8,484 bases of DNA from UBA349 sp964444115 (GCA_964444115.1 CAYUFT010000090.1:1-8484), one strand, 5' to 3'. Counted from the first letter of the stretch, positions 1-6,397 are shown. A program made the numbers and translations. The notes: generated from the letters alone by a model not told the origin.

Positions 1-161
1 AACCTGAAAAATGTTTTTTATATTATAACTTGTTGATTATACCTTTGAATGTTTTTACTATAATATTATACTCGGTCACTTAATGTGGGTGTAACTCGTG
101 AATAAATAATAAAAAATATTAACTACTTTAAACAAATCGTTGCTCGTTAAATAAATCAAAA

Positions 162-170
162 TTTTATTTA
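162..170 (+). promoter_or_regulatory. Candidate TATA box for the adhesin-like gene
   Basis: The segment TTTTATTTA, preceded by an A-rich stretch that could serve as BRE, lies about 45 nt upstream of the preferred GTG start. A transcript starting about 25 nt further on would carry a leader of roughly 20 nt including the Shine-Dalgarno site. Other TATA-like segments lie at about 15-25 and 59-71 and would give longer leaders, so the choice is uncertain in such AT-rich DNA. Confidence 0.3.
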
Positions 171-199
171 ATTAAGCAAATGCATGTAAAAATCATAAC

Positions 200-207
200 G
201 GGGGGTG
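200..207 (+). promoter_or_regulatory. Shine-Dalgarno site that fixes the adhesin start at GTG 213
   Basis: GGGGGGTG ending at 207, followed by A-rich sequence, is a strong match to the archaeal GGAGGTGA type of ribosome binding site. It sits 5 nt before GTG 213. The in-frame ATG at 180 lies upstream of this site, so translation from there would read through the Shine-Dalgarno and add eleven residues unlike a signal peptide n-region. This is the main reason to prefer GTG 213; ATG 225 is a less well spaced alternative. Confidence 0.7.
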
Positions 208-212
208 AAAAA

Positions 213-3200
213 GTGAGAATAAACATGCAAAAAAAGTTAACCTTAATTACGCTATTACTCATTTTCACATTGACTAGTTTGGGCGCAGTATCAGCAGAAT
301 CGTCTGATAATTTAACAGTCGCAAACAGCCCAGAAACAGTTACCGACAACATTACACAAAACACGTCTACACATTTACCAGATCCTGAAGTTTGGAGGGG
401 CGGGGTTTTAATCTACTCCACAACCACTATTCAGGATGCCATGGATCACTCTATAAGTGGTGACACTATCAAATTGGAAGATGGCCAAACATTTTATGAA
501 AATTTGATTATAGACAAGGACTTAACCTTTGAGGTTATGAACGGTGGAACAGCAACCATAGATGGTAGTGGAACTGATAGAGTAATCCACATACTTCCTG
601 GAATCACGGCCTATTTTTACAACATCACATTCCAAAATGGCCATGCTCCTGATGGAACCATACTTTCTCCAGATGGTAAAGATGGTGGAGGTATCTGGAA
701 CGAAGGCACTCTTTACCTGATTAATTGTATCGTAAGAGATAACCAGGCCGGTGACGGAGGTTCAATCACTTACGGAGGTATTGGTGGATCTGGTGGAGGT
801 ATTTACAGTACCGGAACCTTAGAACTAAACAATACTCAGGTTTACAATAACCGTGCTGGTGATGGTAGTAATGGTATTGTCCTAACCCATTCAAATGGTT
901 TCCATGGTGGTAATGGTGGTGCTATTTACAGTACCGGAGCATTAACCATAAATGACAGCCAATTTTACAATAACCAGGCCGGTAACGGTGGTAAAGCTGT
1001 AGTCCTAGGTGAAGGTGGTAATGGTGGTAATGGTGGTGCTATTTACACTACTGGAACTTTAACTATGAATAACACCCAAATCTATGATAACTACGCCGGA
1101 AGTGCCGGAAGTGGTGGTATAAATATAATCATCGGCGGAACTGGAGGCTCAGGTGGTAATGGAGGAGCAATCTACAATAGTGGAGATGCTAATATAGAAG
1201 GCTCTGAAATTTACTCTAACACTGCTGGTGATGGAGGATCTGGAGCTTCTGCAGCTGATGGTAACATAGCCCATCCAACTGGATACGATGGTCACCAAGG
1301 TGGCCCGGGTGGTAATGGTGGTGCCCTATTCAACCAAGGATCTTTAACCCTATCTGAAACTGAAATCTACTCCAACAAAGCTGGAAACGGTGGAACTGGA
1401 GGAGATGCAGGTGACGGACGAGATAGAAACCTAGCTGGTGCTGGAGGCCCCGGTGGAATCGGTGGAATCGGTGGAACTGGTGGTGCTGGTGGTAATGGTG
1501 GAGCTATTTACAACACTGGATCCAGTACTCTAAATGTCGCTGATTGCAATATAACCCAAAACACCGCTGGAAATGGTGGTGTTGGGGGTGTTGGTGGTCA
1601 AGGTGGAGATGCTAGAAGCAGTTTTCCATTTAGAGGCACAGCCTATACTGGAGGCACTGGGGGCCTGGGAGGTCCTGCGGGTAATGGAGCAATCTACTAC
1701 AACAACGGAACTAACGGAGCCATAAATGACTCTAATTTCACTGATAATCGCGCTGGAAACGGCGGAGATGGTGGAATTGGTGGTAATGGTGGTGCCAGTG
1801 CATCATCTTACAGTAATGGAAGTGGTGGCCTGGGTGGAAATGCCGCTAACGGTGGTAATGGTGGAGCAATCTACTATAAAACCGGAAGCCTAACCGTAGA
1901 ATCCAATAACTTTATCCATAACCAATTTGGTGATGGTGGAATTGGAGGAGATGGTGGACAAGCTGGCCCAGGAACTGGATCTGGAACTATAGGAACTGAT
2001 GGTTCTGATGGCTTATCTGGAACTGGTGGTGCATTTTATGCAGCCAACAACACAGCATTACACTTCAACCGAATACTCAGTAATGGTGCAGTAGATGTGG
2101 CAGCAGCAAGTGGTGCTACAGTACAAGCCGAAAATAACTGGTGGGGATCAAATGATAACCCTAGGAGTAGAGTTTCTACTGGTGTAGTGTACAGCCCATG
2201 GATTATGCTTCAAATATTTGCCAATCCAGGAACTATACATTACCTGAACACTTCAAATATTACTGCCGATTTAACCTGGAACACACTGGATGGTATTAAT
2301 CCCAATGCACAGCCTGGTGGAAATCATATTCCAAACTACATACCAGTAACATTTTCTACCAATTTAGCAAATATTAACCCAGTAAACACTGAAACTAATG
2401 GTGGAACATCCAACACAACCTTTAATGGAACAGTTGTCGGCATGGCCACAGTTTCAGCTCAGGTGGATAATGAAATACAATCTACCTCAGTAACTGTTGA
2501 TAAAGCAGATACTATAATTACAGTTAATAATGCAACTGGTGTCTATTTAGGTAGTGTTGATTTGTTTGCTACTTTAGTAGATGAGTATGGTAATTCTTTA
2601 AGTGGTGTGCAGGTTGATTTCTTTGTGGATGGTAATTTAGTTGGTTCTGCTACTACTGATGGTAGTGGCCAGGCTAGTTTTACTTACTCTCCGATTATGG
2701 AGAATCCTGTGAGTAATCCACATACCATAACTGCTAATTTCACGGGTAATGTAAGCTATAATCCTGCTACCGGAATTAATAACCTAACGGTTAATAAAGC
2801 TAACACTACTATAACCGTGGACAATGCCACAGAAAATAAAGGAAAAACTGTGAATTTAATAGCAACTTTAAAAGATCAATATGGAAATCTTTTAGCTGGA
2901 AGAACAGTTAATTTCCTGGTTAATGGAGTTAATGCTGGAAGTGCAGTAACTGATATTAATGGAATAGCCATTAAATCCTATTCTATCAACTTGATTGGAG
3001 GTACGTACAACATTCAAGTAGATTTCCTAGGAGATGACTATTACTTAACATCAAACGGCACTGGAACCTTAAAAGTTCCTCAGTCTGACCTATATGTCAA
3101 AAGCTGGGCTAGCAATAATAAACCTCATGTAGGGGATAGTATAACTATAACCTTTAAGGTTGGTAACCGTGGTATGGATACGGCCCAAAATGTGGTTTTA

Positions 3201-3563
3201 ACCATGAAAATACCAATAGGTATGGAATTTGTCAAAGCCAATGTGGATGTAGGTAATTTTACTTACAACAAAGCTACGAGGGTTATTACCTGGAATATTG
3301 GAAATGTGCCGGTTGGAGACCCATATCTTTACCTGGTGGTAAAAGTCTTAAAATCAGGTAAATTTGTCTTTAAACCGCTATTGTCAACGGATACCTACGA
3401 CCCTAATATTGCGGATAACACTGGAATATTAGTGGTCAATGCTCAATCCAGCAACAACAACCATCATAAAGTACCAATGCAACATACGGGAATACCAATT
3501 GGAGGTTTATTAATAGCTATCTTAGCTGTCTTTGGTGGACTGCTAATACCATTTAAAAAATAA
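213..3563 (+). CDS. Large secreted adhesin-like surface protein (parallel beta-helix, Ig-like repeats, DUF11, C-terminal membrane anchor)
   Basis: Predicted 1116-residue exported surface protein. Residues 1-28 form a signal peptide (basic n-region, hydrophobic core, AVSA before the likely cleavage site). Residues about 60-150 resemble the start of pectate-lyase-like beta-helices (TIQDAMDHSISGDTI, then ENLIIDKDLTF). Residues about 160-610 hold roughly ten rungs built on GGNGGAIYxTGxLT followed by an N-x-AGNGG turn, separated by Gly-rich loops of varied length. An NNWWG motif at about 641 closes the helix, as in many Methanobacteriales adhesin-like proteins. Then come an invasin-like segment (about 663-763), two Ig-like domains (about 763-863 and 863-956) that share TIxVxNAT and D(E/Q)YGN(S/L)L motifs, a DUF11 domain (about 958-1081) and a final hydrophobic helix ending FKK. 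It is probably anchored in the membrane and spans the pseudomurein wall, with a role in cell or surface contact. The function is inferred from architecture; the ligand is unknown. No catalytic motif is visible. Confidence 0.88.
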   Translation: MRINMQKKLTLITLLLIFTLTSLGAVSAESSDNLTVANSPETVTDNITQNTSTHLPDPEVWRGGVLIYSTTTIQDAMDHSISGDTIKLEDGQTFYENLIIDKDLTFEVMNGGTATIDGSGTDRVIHILPGITAYFYNITFQNGHAPDGTILSPDGKDGGGIWNEGTLYLINCIVRDNQAGDGGSITYGGIGGSGGGIYSTGTLELNNTQVYNNRAGDGSNGIVLTHSNGFHGGNGGAIYSTGALTINDSQFYNNQAGNGGKAVVLGEGGNGGNGGAIYTTGTLTMNNTQIYDNYAGSAGSGGINIIIGGTGGSGGNGGAIYNSGDANIEGSEIYSNTAGDGGSGASAADGNIAHPTGYDGHQGGPGGNGGALFNQGSLTLSETEIYSNKAGNGGTGGDAGDGRDRNLAGAGGPGGIGGIGGTGGAGGNGGAIYNTGSSTLNVADCNITQNTAGNGGVGGVGGQGGDARSSFPFRGTAYTGGTGGLGGPAGNGAIYYNNGTNGAINDSNFTDNRAGNGGDGGIGGNGGASASSYSNGSGGLGGNAANGGNGGAIYYKTGSLTVESNNFIHNQFGDGGIGGDGGQAGPGTGSGTIGTDGSDGLSGTGGAFYAANNTALHFNRILSNGAVDVAAASGATVQAENNWWGSNDNPRSRVSTGVVYSPWIMLQIFANPGTIHYLNTSNITADLTWNTLDGINPNAQPGGNHIPNYIPVTFSTNLANINPVNTETNGGTSNTTFNGTVVGMATVSAQVDNEIQSTSVTVDKADTIITVNNATGVYLGSVDLFATLVDEYGNSLSGVQVDFFVDGNLVGSATTDGSGQASFTYSPIMENPVSNPHTITANFTGNVSYNPATGINNLTVNKANTTITVDNATENKGKTVNLIATLKDQYGNLLAGRTVNFLVNGVNAGSAVTDINGIAIKSYSINLIGGTYNIQVDFLGDDYYLTSNGTGTLKVPQSDLYVKSWASNNKPHVGDSITITFKVGNRGMDTAQNVVLTMKIPIGMEFVKANVDVGNFTYNKATRVITWNIGNVPVGDPYLYLVVKVLKSGKFVFKPLLSTDTYDPNIADNTGILVVNAQSSNNNHHKVPMQHTGIPIGGLLIAILAVFGGLLIPFKK

Positions 3564-3566
3564 ACC

Positions 3567-3587
3567 TTTTTTATTTTTTTTTATTTT
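3567..3587 (+). terminator. Poly-T terminator after the adhesin-like gene
   Basis: Starting 4 nt after the TAA stop is a T-rich tract with runs of six, nine and four T, without a hairpin. This is the usual form of intrinsic termination in methanogenic archaea. Confidence 0.6.
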
Positions 3588-3732
3588 AAAATCAGATATT
3601 GTTTATTAATCAGTATAGTGCTGAATTTTCTTTTATATAGTCTTAACTTAGTATTGTGTTATTAAATGAGGATATTTAATTTTTTTAGAACTAAATTACT
3701 TATTATTTAAAATAAATCAAAATATTATTTCT

Positions 3733-3813
3733 AAAAAATAGGGGAATAAATTAATTTAAAATAAAAATAATCTCAAATAAAAAAATAGGGAATAAATTAA
3801 TTTAAAATAAAAA
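3733..3813. repeat. Two-copy direct repeat, 46-nt period, in the convergent intergenic region
   Basis: A unit beginning AAAAAATAGGG and continuing AATAAATTAATTTAAAATAA occurs at about 3733-3768 and again at about 3780-3813, with one G fewer in the second copy. Read on the minus strand each copy carries T-runs of six or seven, so the pair can act as tandem terminators for the minus-strand gene ending at 3827. The remainder of the 263-bp spacer between the adhesin gene and this gene is plain AT-rich sequence. Confidence 0.65.
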
Positions 3814-3826
3814 ATTACTTAATTAT

Positions 3827-4150
3827 TTAATCAAGTTCTCTAAACTCCACTTTATAATCCTTCCATGGATTACGGCCATTCTTTGAAGGCTGTGTCCCAT
3901 TGAAGGTTATTCTGGCCTCACTACCATAAGGTACTTTCTCCATCAAACTATCCAGGACGGTAGATCCCCATATTTTGATCTCTTCATCATTTTCCTGGCG
4001 GAGGGTGTACATGTTACTCTTATATTGGCCTACTTCCTCTTCTTTGTCAATGAATATTCCCTGGATAGATTGTCCGGAGGCTGCAGGATCCCAGATATTC
4101 ACTTTTTCCTTTTTTTCTTCTTCTTTTTTTACTTCTATCCATTCACTCAT
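3827..4150 (-). CDS. Small protein resembling phage-type OB-fold / ssDNA-binding-like proteins
   Basis: This 107-residue soluble protein starts at ATG 4150, preceded at 5-nt spacing by GAGTGA; an in-frame GTG at 4159 is less likely because it overlaps that site. Residues 8-16 are a charged Lys/Glu stretch. The body has alternating hydrophobic strands with WGSTVLD at 61-67, a YGSEARITFNG strand around 75-85, SKNGR at 89-93 and WKDYKVEF at 96-103. This order (a WG-ST-LD motif, then a G-E-I strand, then S-K-G-R and a K-D-Y/F strand) recalls small OB-fold-like proteins of phage replication modules, possibly binding single-stranded DNA. That assignment rests on pattern memory and is tentative; no other phage gene lies nearby. 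Its neighbours are an adhesin gene (convergent) and membrane genes upstream. The start region is tandemly duplicated, producing a leader mini-ORF, which may couple its translation to the leader. Confidence 0.75.
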   Translation of the reverse strand: MSEWIEVKKEEEKKEKVNIWDPAASGQSIQGIFIDKEEEVGQYKSNMYTLRQENDEEIKIWGSTVLDSLMEKVPYGSEARITFNGTQPSKNGRNPWKDYKVEFRELD

Positions 4151-4204
4151 GATAATCACTCTAATTTTTTACTTCTATCCATTCACTCATGATAATCATT
4201 CTAA
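4125..4204. repeat. Perfectly abutting 40-bp tandem duplication over the gene start
   Basis: Copies at 4125-4164 and 4165-4204 are identical except at one position (C at 4159, T at 4199). The unit covers the ribosome binding region, the ATG and the first codons of the minus-strand gene 3827-4150. Since 40 is not a multiple of three, the upstream copy is out of frame with the real gene and terminates at once. Confidence 0.92.
4161..4190 (-). CDS. Leader mini-ORF MSEWIEVKN made by the 40-bp duplication
   Basis: The upstream copy of the duplicated start region encodes MSEWIEVKN followed by TAG at 4163-4161; the first eight residues match the start of the downstream protein. An in-frame ATG at 4199 would add MII. 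The stop codon overlaps the Shine-Dalgarno of the real gene, whose ATG is 10 nt further on, a geometry that would permit reinitiation. The sequence shows the ORF clearly; whether it is translated, or is just a by-product of the duplication, is unknown. Confidence 0.45.
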   Translation of the reverse strand: MSEWIEVKN

Positions 4205-4223
4205 TAAATTTTCTATTGAAATT

Positions 4224-4233
4224 GAATTATATC
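4224..4233 (-). promoter_or_regulatory. Candidate TATA box for the OB-like gene
   Basis: On the minus strand GATATAATTC lies about 30 nt upstream of ATG 4199 and about 38 nt upstream of ATG 4190. If used, transcription would begin near 4203, placing the leader mini-ORF at the very 5' end of the mRNA and the main ATG about 50 nt in. Confidence 0.35.
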
Positions 4234-4307
4234 TATTATTAGAACTTATTTAATTTAAAATAATAGTATTACTGTATTGTAAAATTAATAATATTCATAA
4301 TTTATTT

Positions 4308-4319
4308 AAAAACGAAAAA
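4308..4319 (-). terminator. Poly-T terminator after the paralogous membrane pair
   Basis: Directly after the TGA stop at 4320, the minus strand reads two runs of five T separated by CG, followed by AT-rich DNA. This fits archaeal T-tract termination and separates the membrane genes from the downstream OB-like gene. Confidence 0.5.
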
Positions 4320-4646
4320 TCAATCTCGACCAACATCGGTGATGACCCATAACTTGTAGAAAACATAAATCAATAGGACATTCGTCAACAGCACCATGGC
4401 TGTGGCCAAATCAGAAATTAATGGATTAATATTTAAATAATTATTAAGATCTAAAAATCGACTAATAGCCAGAATAAAAATACTTGCTCCTAATATCTTG
4501 AAGGCCATTATGCTTTGATCTTTGCGGGTGAAAATTAATCCAAGGGCAGCTTCCCTATAACGAATTATATTTAGATATAGTCTAATTACAAAATAAAAGT
4601 TTAATACAACTAATATTACTACTGGTACTGAAATGAGGAGATCCAT
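4320..4646 (-). CDS. Three-helix membrane protein, second of a paralogous pair
   Basis: This 108-residue integral membrane protein has hydrophobic segments at about 7-25, 48-65 and 79-101 and no long soluble domain. It shares with the upstream gene product the N-terminal MDLLI, the same three-helix plan, and a K/R-E-x-A-L-x-x-(V/I)-F motif at residues 31-39 (here REAALGLIF) between helix 1 and helix 2. The pair therefore looks like an old tandem duplication. Its ATG abuts the TAG of the upstream gene with no spacer, and its ribosome binding site GGAGGAT lies inside the last codons of that gene, so translation is probably coupled and the two proteins may be made in fixed ratio and form a hetero-oligomer. 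I do not recognise the family or any catalytic residue; a small regulatory or sensory membrane subunit is only a guess. Confidence 0.8.
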   Translation of the reverse strand: MDLLISVPVVILVVLNFYFVIRLYLNIIRYREAALGLIFTRKDQSIMAFKILGASIFILAISRFLDLNNYLNINPLISDLATAMVLLTNVLLIYVFYKLWVITDVGRD

Positions 4647-4976
4647 CTAACTATCCTCCATTTTATTCTTTCCAGTATGTCCTTTCATTATTTTCTGCAA
4701 GTAATAGGTGAAAATTAGTAGTAAAAATACATTTGTATTCAAAGAAACTTCTACCAAGAGTAGACCACTTCCTTGAACATATAAAACTCCGGTAATCACG
4801 GTAAACATGGAAGATAAGACTAAAATTCCAAAAATGGATGATATTTTTTCAGTATGTAAAAATACCATGGAAAGTGCTGTTTCTTTATTTTTTAGCACAC
4901 TAAATAGATTATAAACATAGTAAAGTAGCAGTAAGGCCAATATGAATCCAAGAATTCTTTCTATTAATAGATCCAT
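4647..4976 (-). CDS. Three-helix membrane protein, first of a paralogous pair
   Basis: This 109-residue integral membrane protein has hydrophobic segments at about 8-27, 47-67 and 73-95 and a short basic C-terminal tail (KGHTGKNKMEDS). It carries KETALSMVF at residues 31-39, matching REAALGLIF at exactly the same positions in its downstream neighbour. No Shine-Dalgarno precedes ATG 4976, and a TATA-like box is centred about 27 nt upstream, so the transcript may be leaderless. The K+ channel gene ends 87 nt upstream on the same strand with no obvious poly-T tract between, so read-through from the channel is also possible. The function is not recognised; membrane location is the only firm statement. 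Confidence 0.8.
   Translation of the reverse strand: MDLLIERILGFILALLLLYYVYNLFSVLKNKETALSMVFLHTEKISSIFGILVLSSMFTVITGVLYVQGSGLLLVEVSLNTNVFLLLIFTYYLQKIMKGHTGKNKMEDS
4653..4659 (-). promoter_or_regulatory. Ribosome binding site inside the upstream gene, for translational coupling
   Basis: GGAGGAT on the minus strand lies 6 nt before ATG 4646 and encodes part of the final MEDS of the upstream protein. The TAG stop of that protein (4649-4647) directly abuts the downstream ATG. Terminating ribosomes would sit on the next start, which supports the start choice and coupled expression. Confidence 0.75.
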
Positions 4977-4997
4977 AAGAGTATTATGTAGTCCCTT

Positions 4998-5009
4998 AAT
5001 ATAATAAAT
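4998..5009 (-). promoter_or_regulatory. TATA box with A-rich BRE for the paralogous membrane pair
   Basis: The minus strand reads a run of about ten A, then ATTTATTATATT, centred about 27 nt upstream of ATG 4976. The distance and the absence of a Shine-Dalgarno match a leaderless archaeal transcript. This argues that the pair can be transcribed independently of the channel gene. Confidence 0.5.
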
Positions 5010-5063
5010 TTATGATTTTTTTTTTTACTTGATGGGATAGTTTAATTTTAATATAAATTCATA

Positions 5064-5840
5064 CTATTTTTCTTTCAATATTTCCTTTAATTCCTTAATT
5101 TCAAACTCCAAATTATCAATCTTGTCATGCAACACGTCTATCTTATCCATTTCTTCTTTTTCAGTATCTTTAATAAAAATAGAGGTTATAGTGGCTGTTA
5201 AAAAACTAACAAAACCAATTCCAATAACAATAATCAATGTTCCAACAACTCTACCTGCATTAGTAACTGGTGTAATATCACCATAACCCACAGTAGTGAT
5301 GGTAACAACCAAAAACCATAATGAATCGCTAAAGCTGTTTATATCAGGATTTGCTGCTGCTTCAAATATATAAAAAATTATTGATCCTGACAATAAAACA
5401 ATTCCCACTACGAAAATCCCATAATCAATCTTGTTTTTATGTAAAAAGGCTAAAATATGCCTTATCTGCATTTTTAAAAGAATTAATATTCTAATCAATC
5501 TTAAATATCTAAAAGCAGTGGAATAAGGTCCTAAAATAATTTCAGGAATCATTCCTAAAACATCAATTCCATTATACTTCAAAAACTCTTTTTTATTCTC
5601 AGCCTTTTTAAACCTTAAAATAAATTCTGGTATTAAAATCAAAACAACAATCAAATCAAAAATTGAAATATATAATATAAACTGATCACTAACAGGGATA
5701 AAACTAACTAAAGTCAATAAAACAATATCTGTAAGAATTAAAACGATTAAAAAAAACTGACCAAACCTAACTAAATCTTTACTCCTCAAAAAACCAGTCA
5801 AAATATCTTTAACTTTAGTATACGAATTATTTACTACCAT
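5064..5840 (-). CDS. Six-helix voltage-gated-type potassium channel
   Basis: This 258-residue subunit of a probable tetrameric K+ channel of the cytoplasmic membrane belongs to the ion transport protein family. Helices: S1 about 28-48, S2 about 54-75, S3 about 92-104, S4 about 108-128, S5 about 139-159, pore helix about 169-181, S6 about 196-222. The selectivity filter TVGYGD is at residues 183-188 and is intact. S4 has positive residues at regular spacing (R111, R114, R117, then K123 and R127), and acidic E72 and D93 in S2 and S3 could be partners, so voltage sensing is plausible. Residues 226-258 form an acidic and basic amphipathic helix with heptad-like spacing, probably a coiled coil for tetramer assembly; there is no RCK or cyclic-nucleotide domain. 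An AAAGGGG site lies 6 nt before ATG 5840. It is followed on the same strand by two small paralogous membrane proteins that could be accessory subunits, though this is conjecture. KvAP-like is the closest description. Confidence 0.9.
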   Translation of the reverse strand: MVVNNSYTKVKDILTGFLRSKDLVRFGQFFLIVLILTDIVLLTLVSFIPVSDQFILYISIFDLIVVLILIPEFILRFKKAENKKEFLKYNGIDVLGMIPEIILGPYSTAFRYLRLIRILILLKMQIRHILAFLHKNKIDYGIFVVGIVLLSGSIIFYIFEAAANPDINSFSDSLWFLVVTITTVGYGDITPVTNAGRVVGTLIIVIGIGFVSFLTATITSIFIKDTEKEEMDKIDVLHDKIDNLEFEIKELKEILKEK

Positions 5841-5874
5841 AACAAACCCCTTTACTAGTTTCTATGGAACTATT

Positions 5875-5887
5875 CAAATATTAATAA
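5875..5887 (-). promoter_or_regulatory. Candidate TATA box for the K+ channel gene
   Basis: Minus-strand TTATTAATATTTG is centred about 40 nt upstream of ATG 5840. Transcription starting about 25 nt downstream would leave a leader of roughly 15 nt that includes the GGGG ribosome binding site at 5847-5850. Confidence 0.35.
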
Positions 5888-6080
5888 CTATTGTAATGCT
5901 TTGAAAATAATTTCGTTACAAAAAAGAAAATATAATTTAAGTGATGGCTTTGTTAATCCTTCAGCTATTATGAAGTTTTTAAATACTGATTTGGGGAAAA
6001 AATAGATAGGACTCAGGTTATACTCATCAATGCTGTGTTAACTAATGCTTTGTATTTTGTTTTATCCTTATGATTAGCAT

Positions 6081-6098
6081 TTAATGTGATTACATTAA
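6081..6098. repeat. Perfect 18-bp dyad, 7-bp arms with 4-nt spacer
   Basis: TTAATGT and ACATTAA flank GATT. The symmetry is exact in both arms. It could be an operator for a dimeric regulator or a small hairpin; it lies inside the suspected relic and about 300 nt from the nearest start codon, so no target gene is evident. Confidence 0.5.
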
Positions 6099-6365
6099 GC
6101 CCTGAACATCGTTTCCAAGGATTTTCCAAGGCTAATATGCTCGCCATGTAGAGTTTCTAGTGAATTACCAGAAATATTTCATTCACTAACTTTCACGGAT
6201 CCCACAGATGCAATCATACCATATATCTTATTAATAAAAGTTTTGGATGCCTAAATTTTTACTAAATCAAATAAATATATTTATTGGTACATTTCCAAAA
6301 AGAAAAAAAATTAAAAATAATTATTTAGCACAATAATATAAATAATATCAGTCAAAAAACAGAAA

Positions 6366-6374
6366 TTAATTAAT
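6366..6374 (+). promoter_or_regulatory. Candidate TATA box for the DUF488 gene
   Basis: TTAATTAAT lies about 28 nt upstream of ATG 6398 after a purine-rich CAGAAA. No Shine-Dalgarno precedes the ATG, so a leaderless mRNA would fit. A second TATA-like run at 6334-6346 would give a leader of about 30 nt and cannot be excluded. Confidence 0.35.
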
Positions 6375-6397
6375 ACCTCGATACAAACCATTAAATT

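Larger units (their letters stand above)
5841..6397. other. 557-bp gap with a possible coding relic
   Basis: The flanks are AT-rich and featureless, but about 5940-6250 is visibly richer in G and C, like coding DNA. On the plus strand the open stretches are broken: one frame runs to a stop at 6003-6005 (...NPSAIMKFLNTDLGKK), a shifted frame covers 6005-6073 (DRTQVILINAVLTNALYF...), and the first frame is open again at 6099-6254 (...IIPYILLIKVLDA). On the minus strand there is a 44-codon ORF at 6013-6147 (MASILALENPWKRCSG...), without a ribosome binding site. None is recognised with confidence. The simplest reading is a decayed gene. No tRNA-like or other structured RNA was seen. Confidence 0.3.

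Noticed and set aside
180..212. ATG 180 as start of the adhesin-like protein
   Set aside because: The strong Shine-Dalgarno at 200-207 lies inside this extension and is well placed for GTG 213, after which a typical signal peptide begins.
164..364. 66-codon open frame on the minus strand
   Set aside because: It lies opposite the promoter and signal peptide region of the adhesin gene, shows no recognisable motif, and is best explained as antisense shadow.
684..2040. Glycine-repeat DNA in the adhesin as a CRISPR-like or non-coding repeat array
   Set aside because: The repeats keep one open reading frame, vary in spacing and encode regular beta-helix rungs.
3975..4253. 92-codon open frame on the plus strand
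   Set aside because: It runs antisense to the OB-like gene; its Ser/Phe-rich sequence is what the complement of Glu/Lys codons gives.
6005..6254. Serpin remnant, suggested by LTNALYF and a terminal ILLIKVLDA
   Set aside because: The two fragments are in serpin-like order, but they are too short, too close together and lack any other serpin landmark, so the identity is not supported.
6270..6285. 16-bp palindrome AATAAATATATTTATT as an operator
   Set aside because: It is made only of A and T in very AT-rich DNA, where such symmetry arises easily, and it is over 100 nt from the next start codon.
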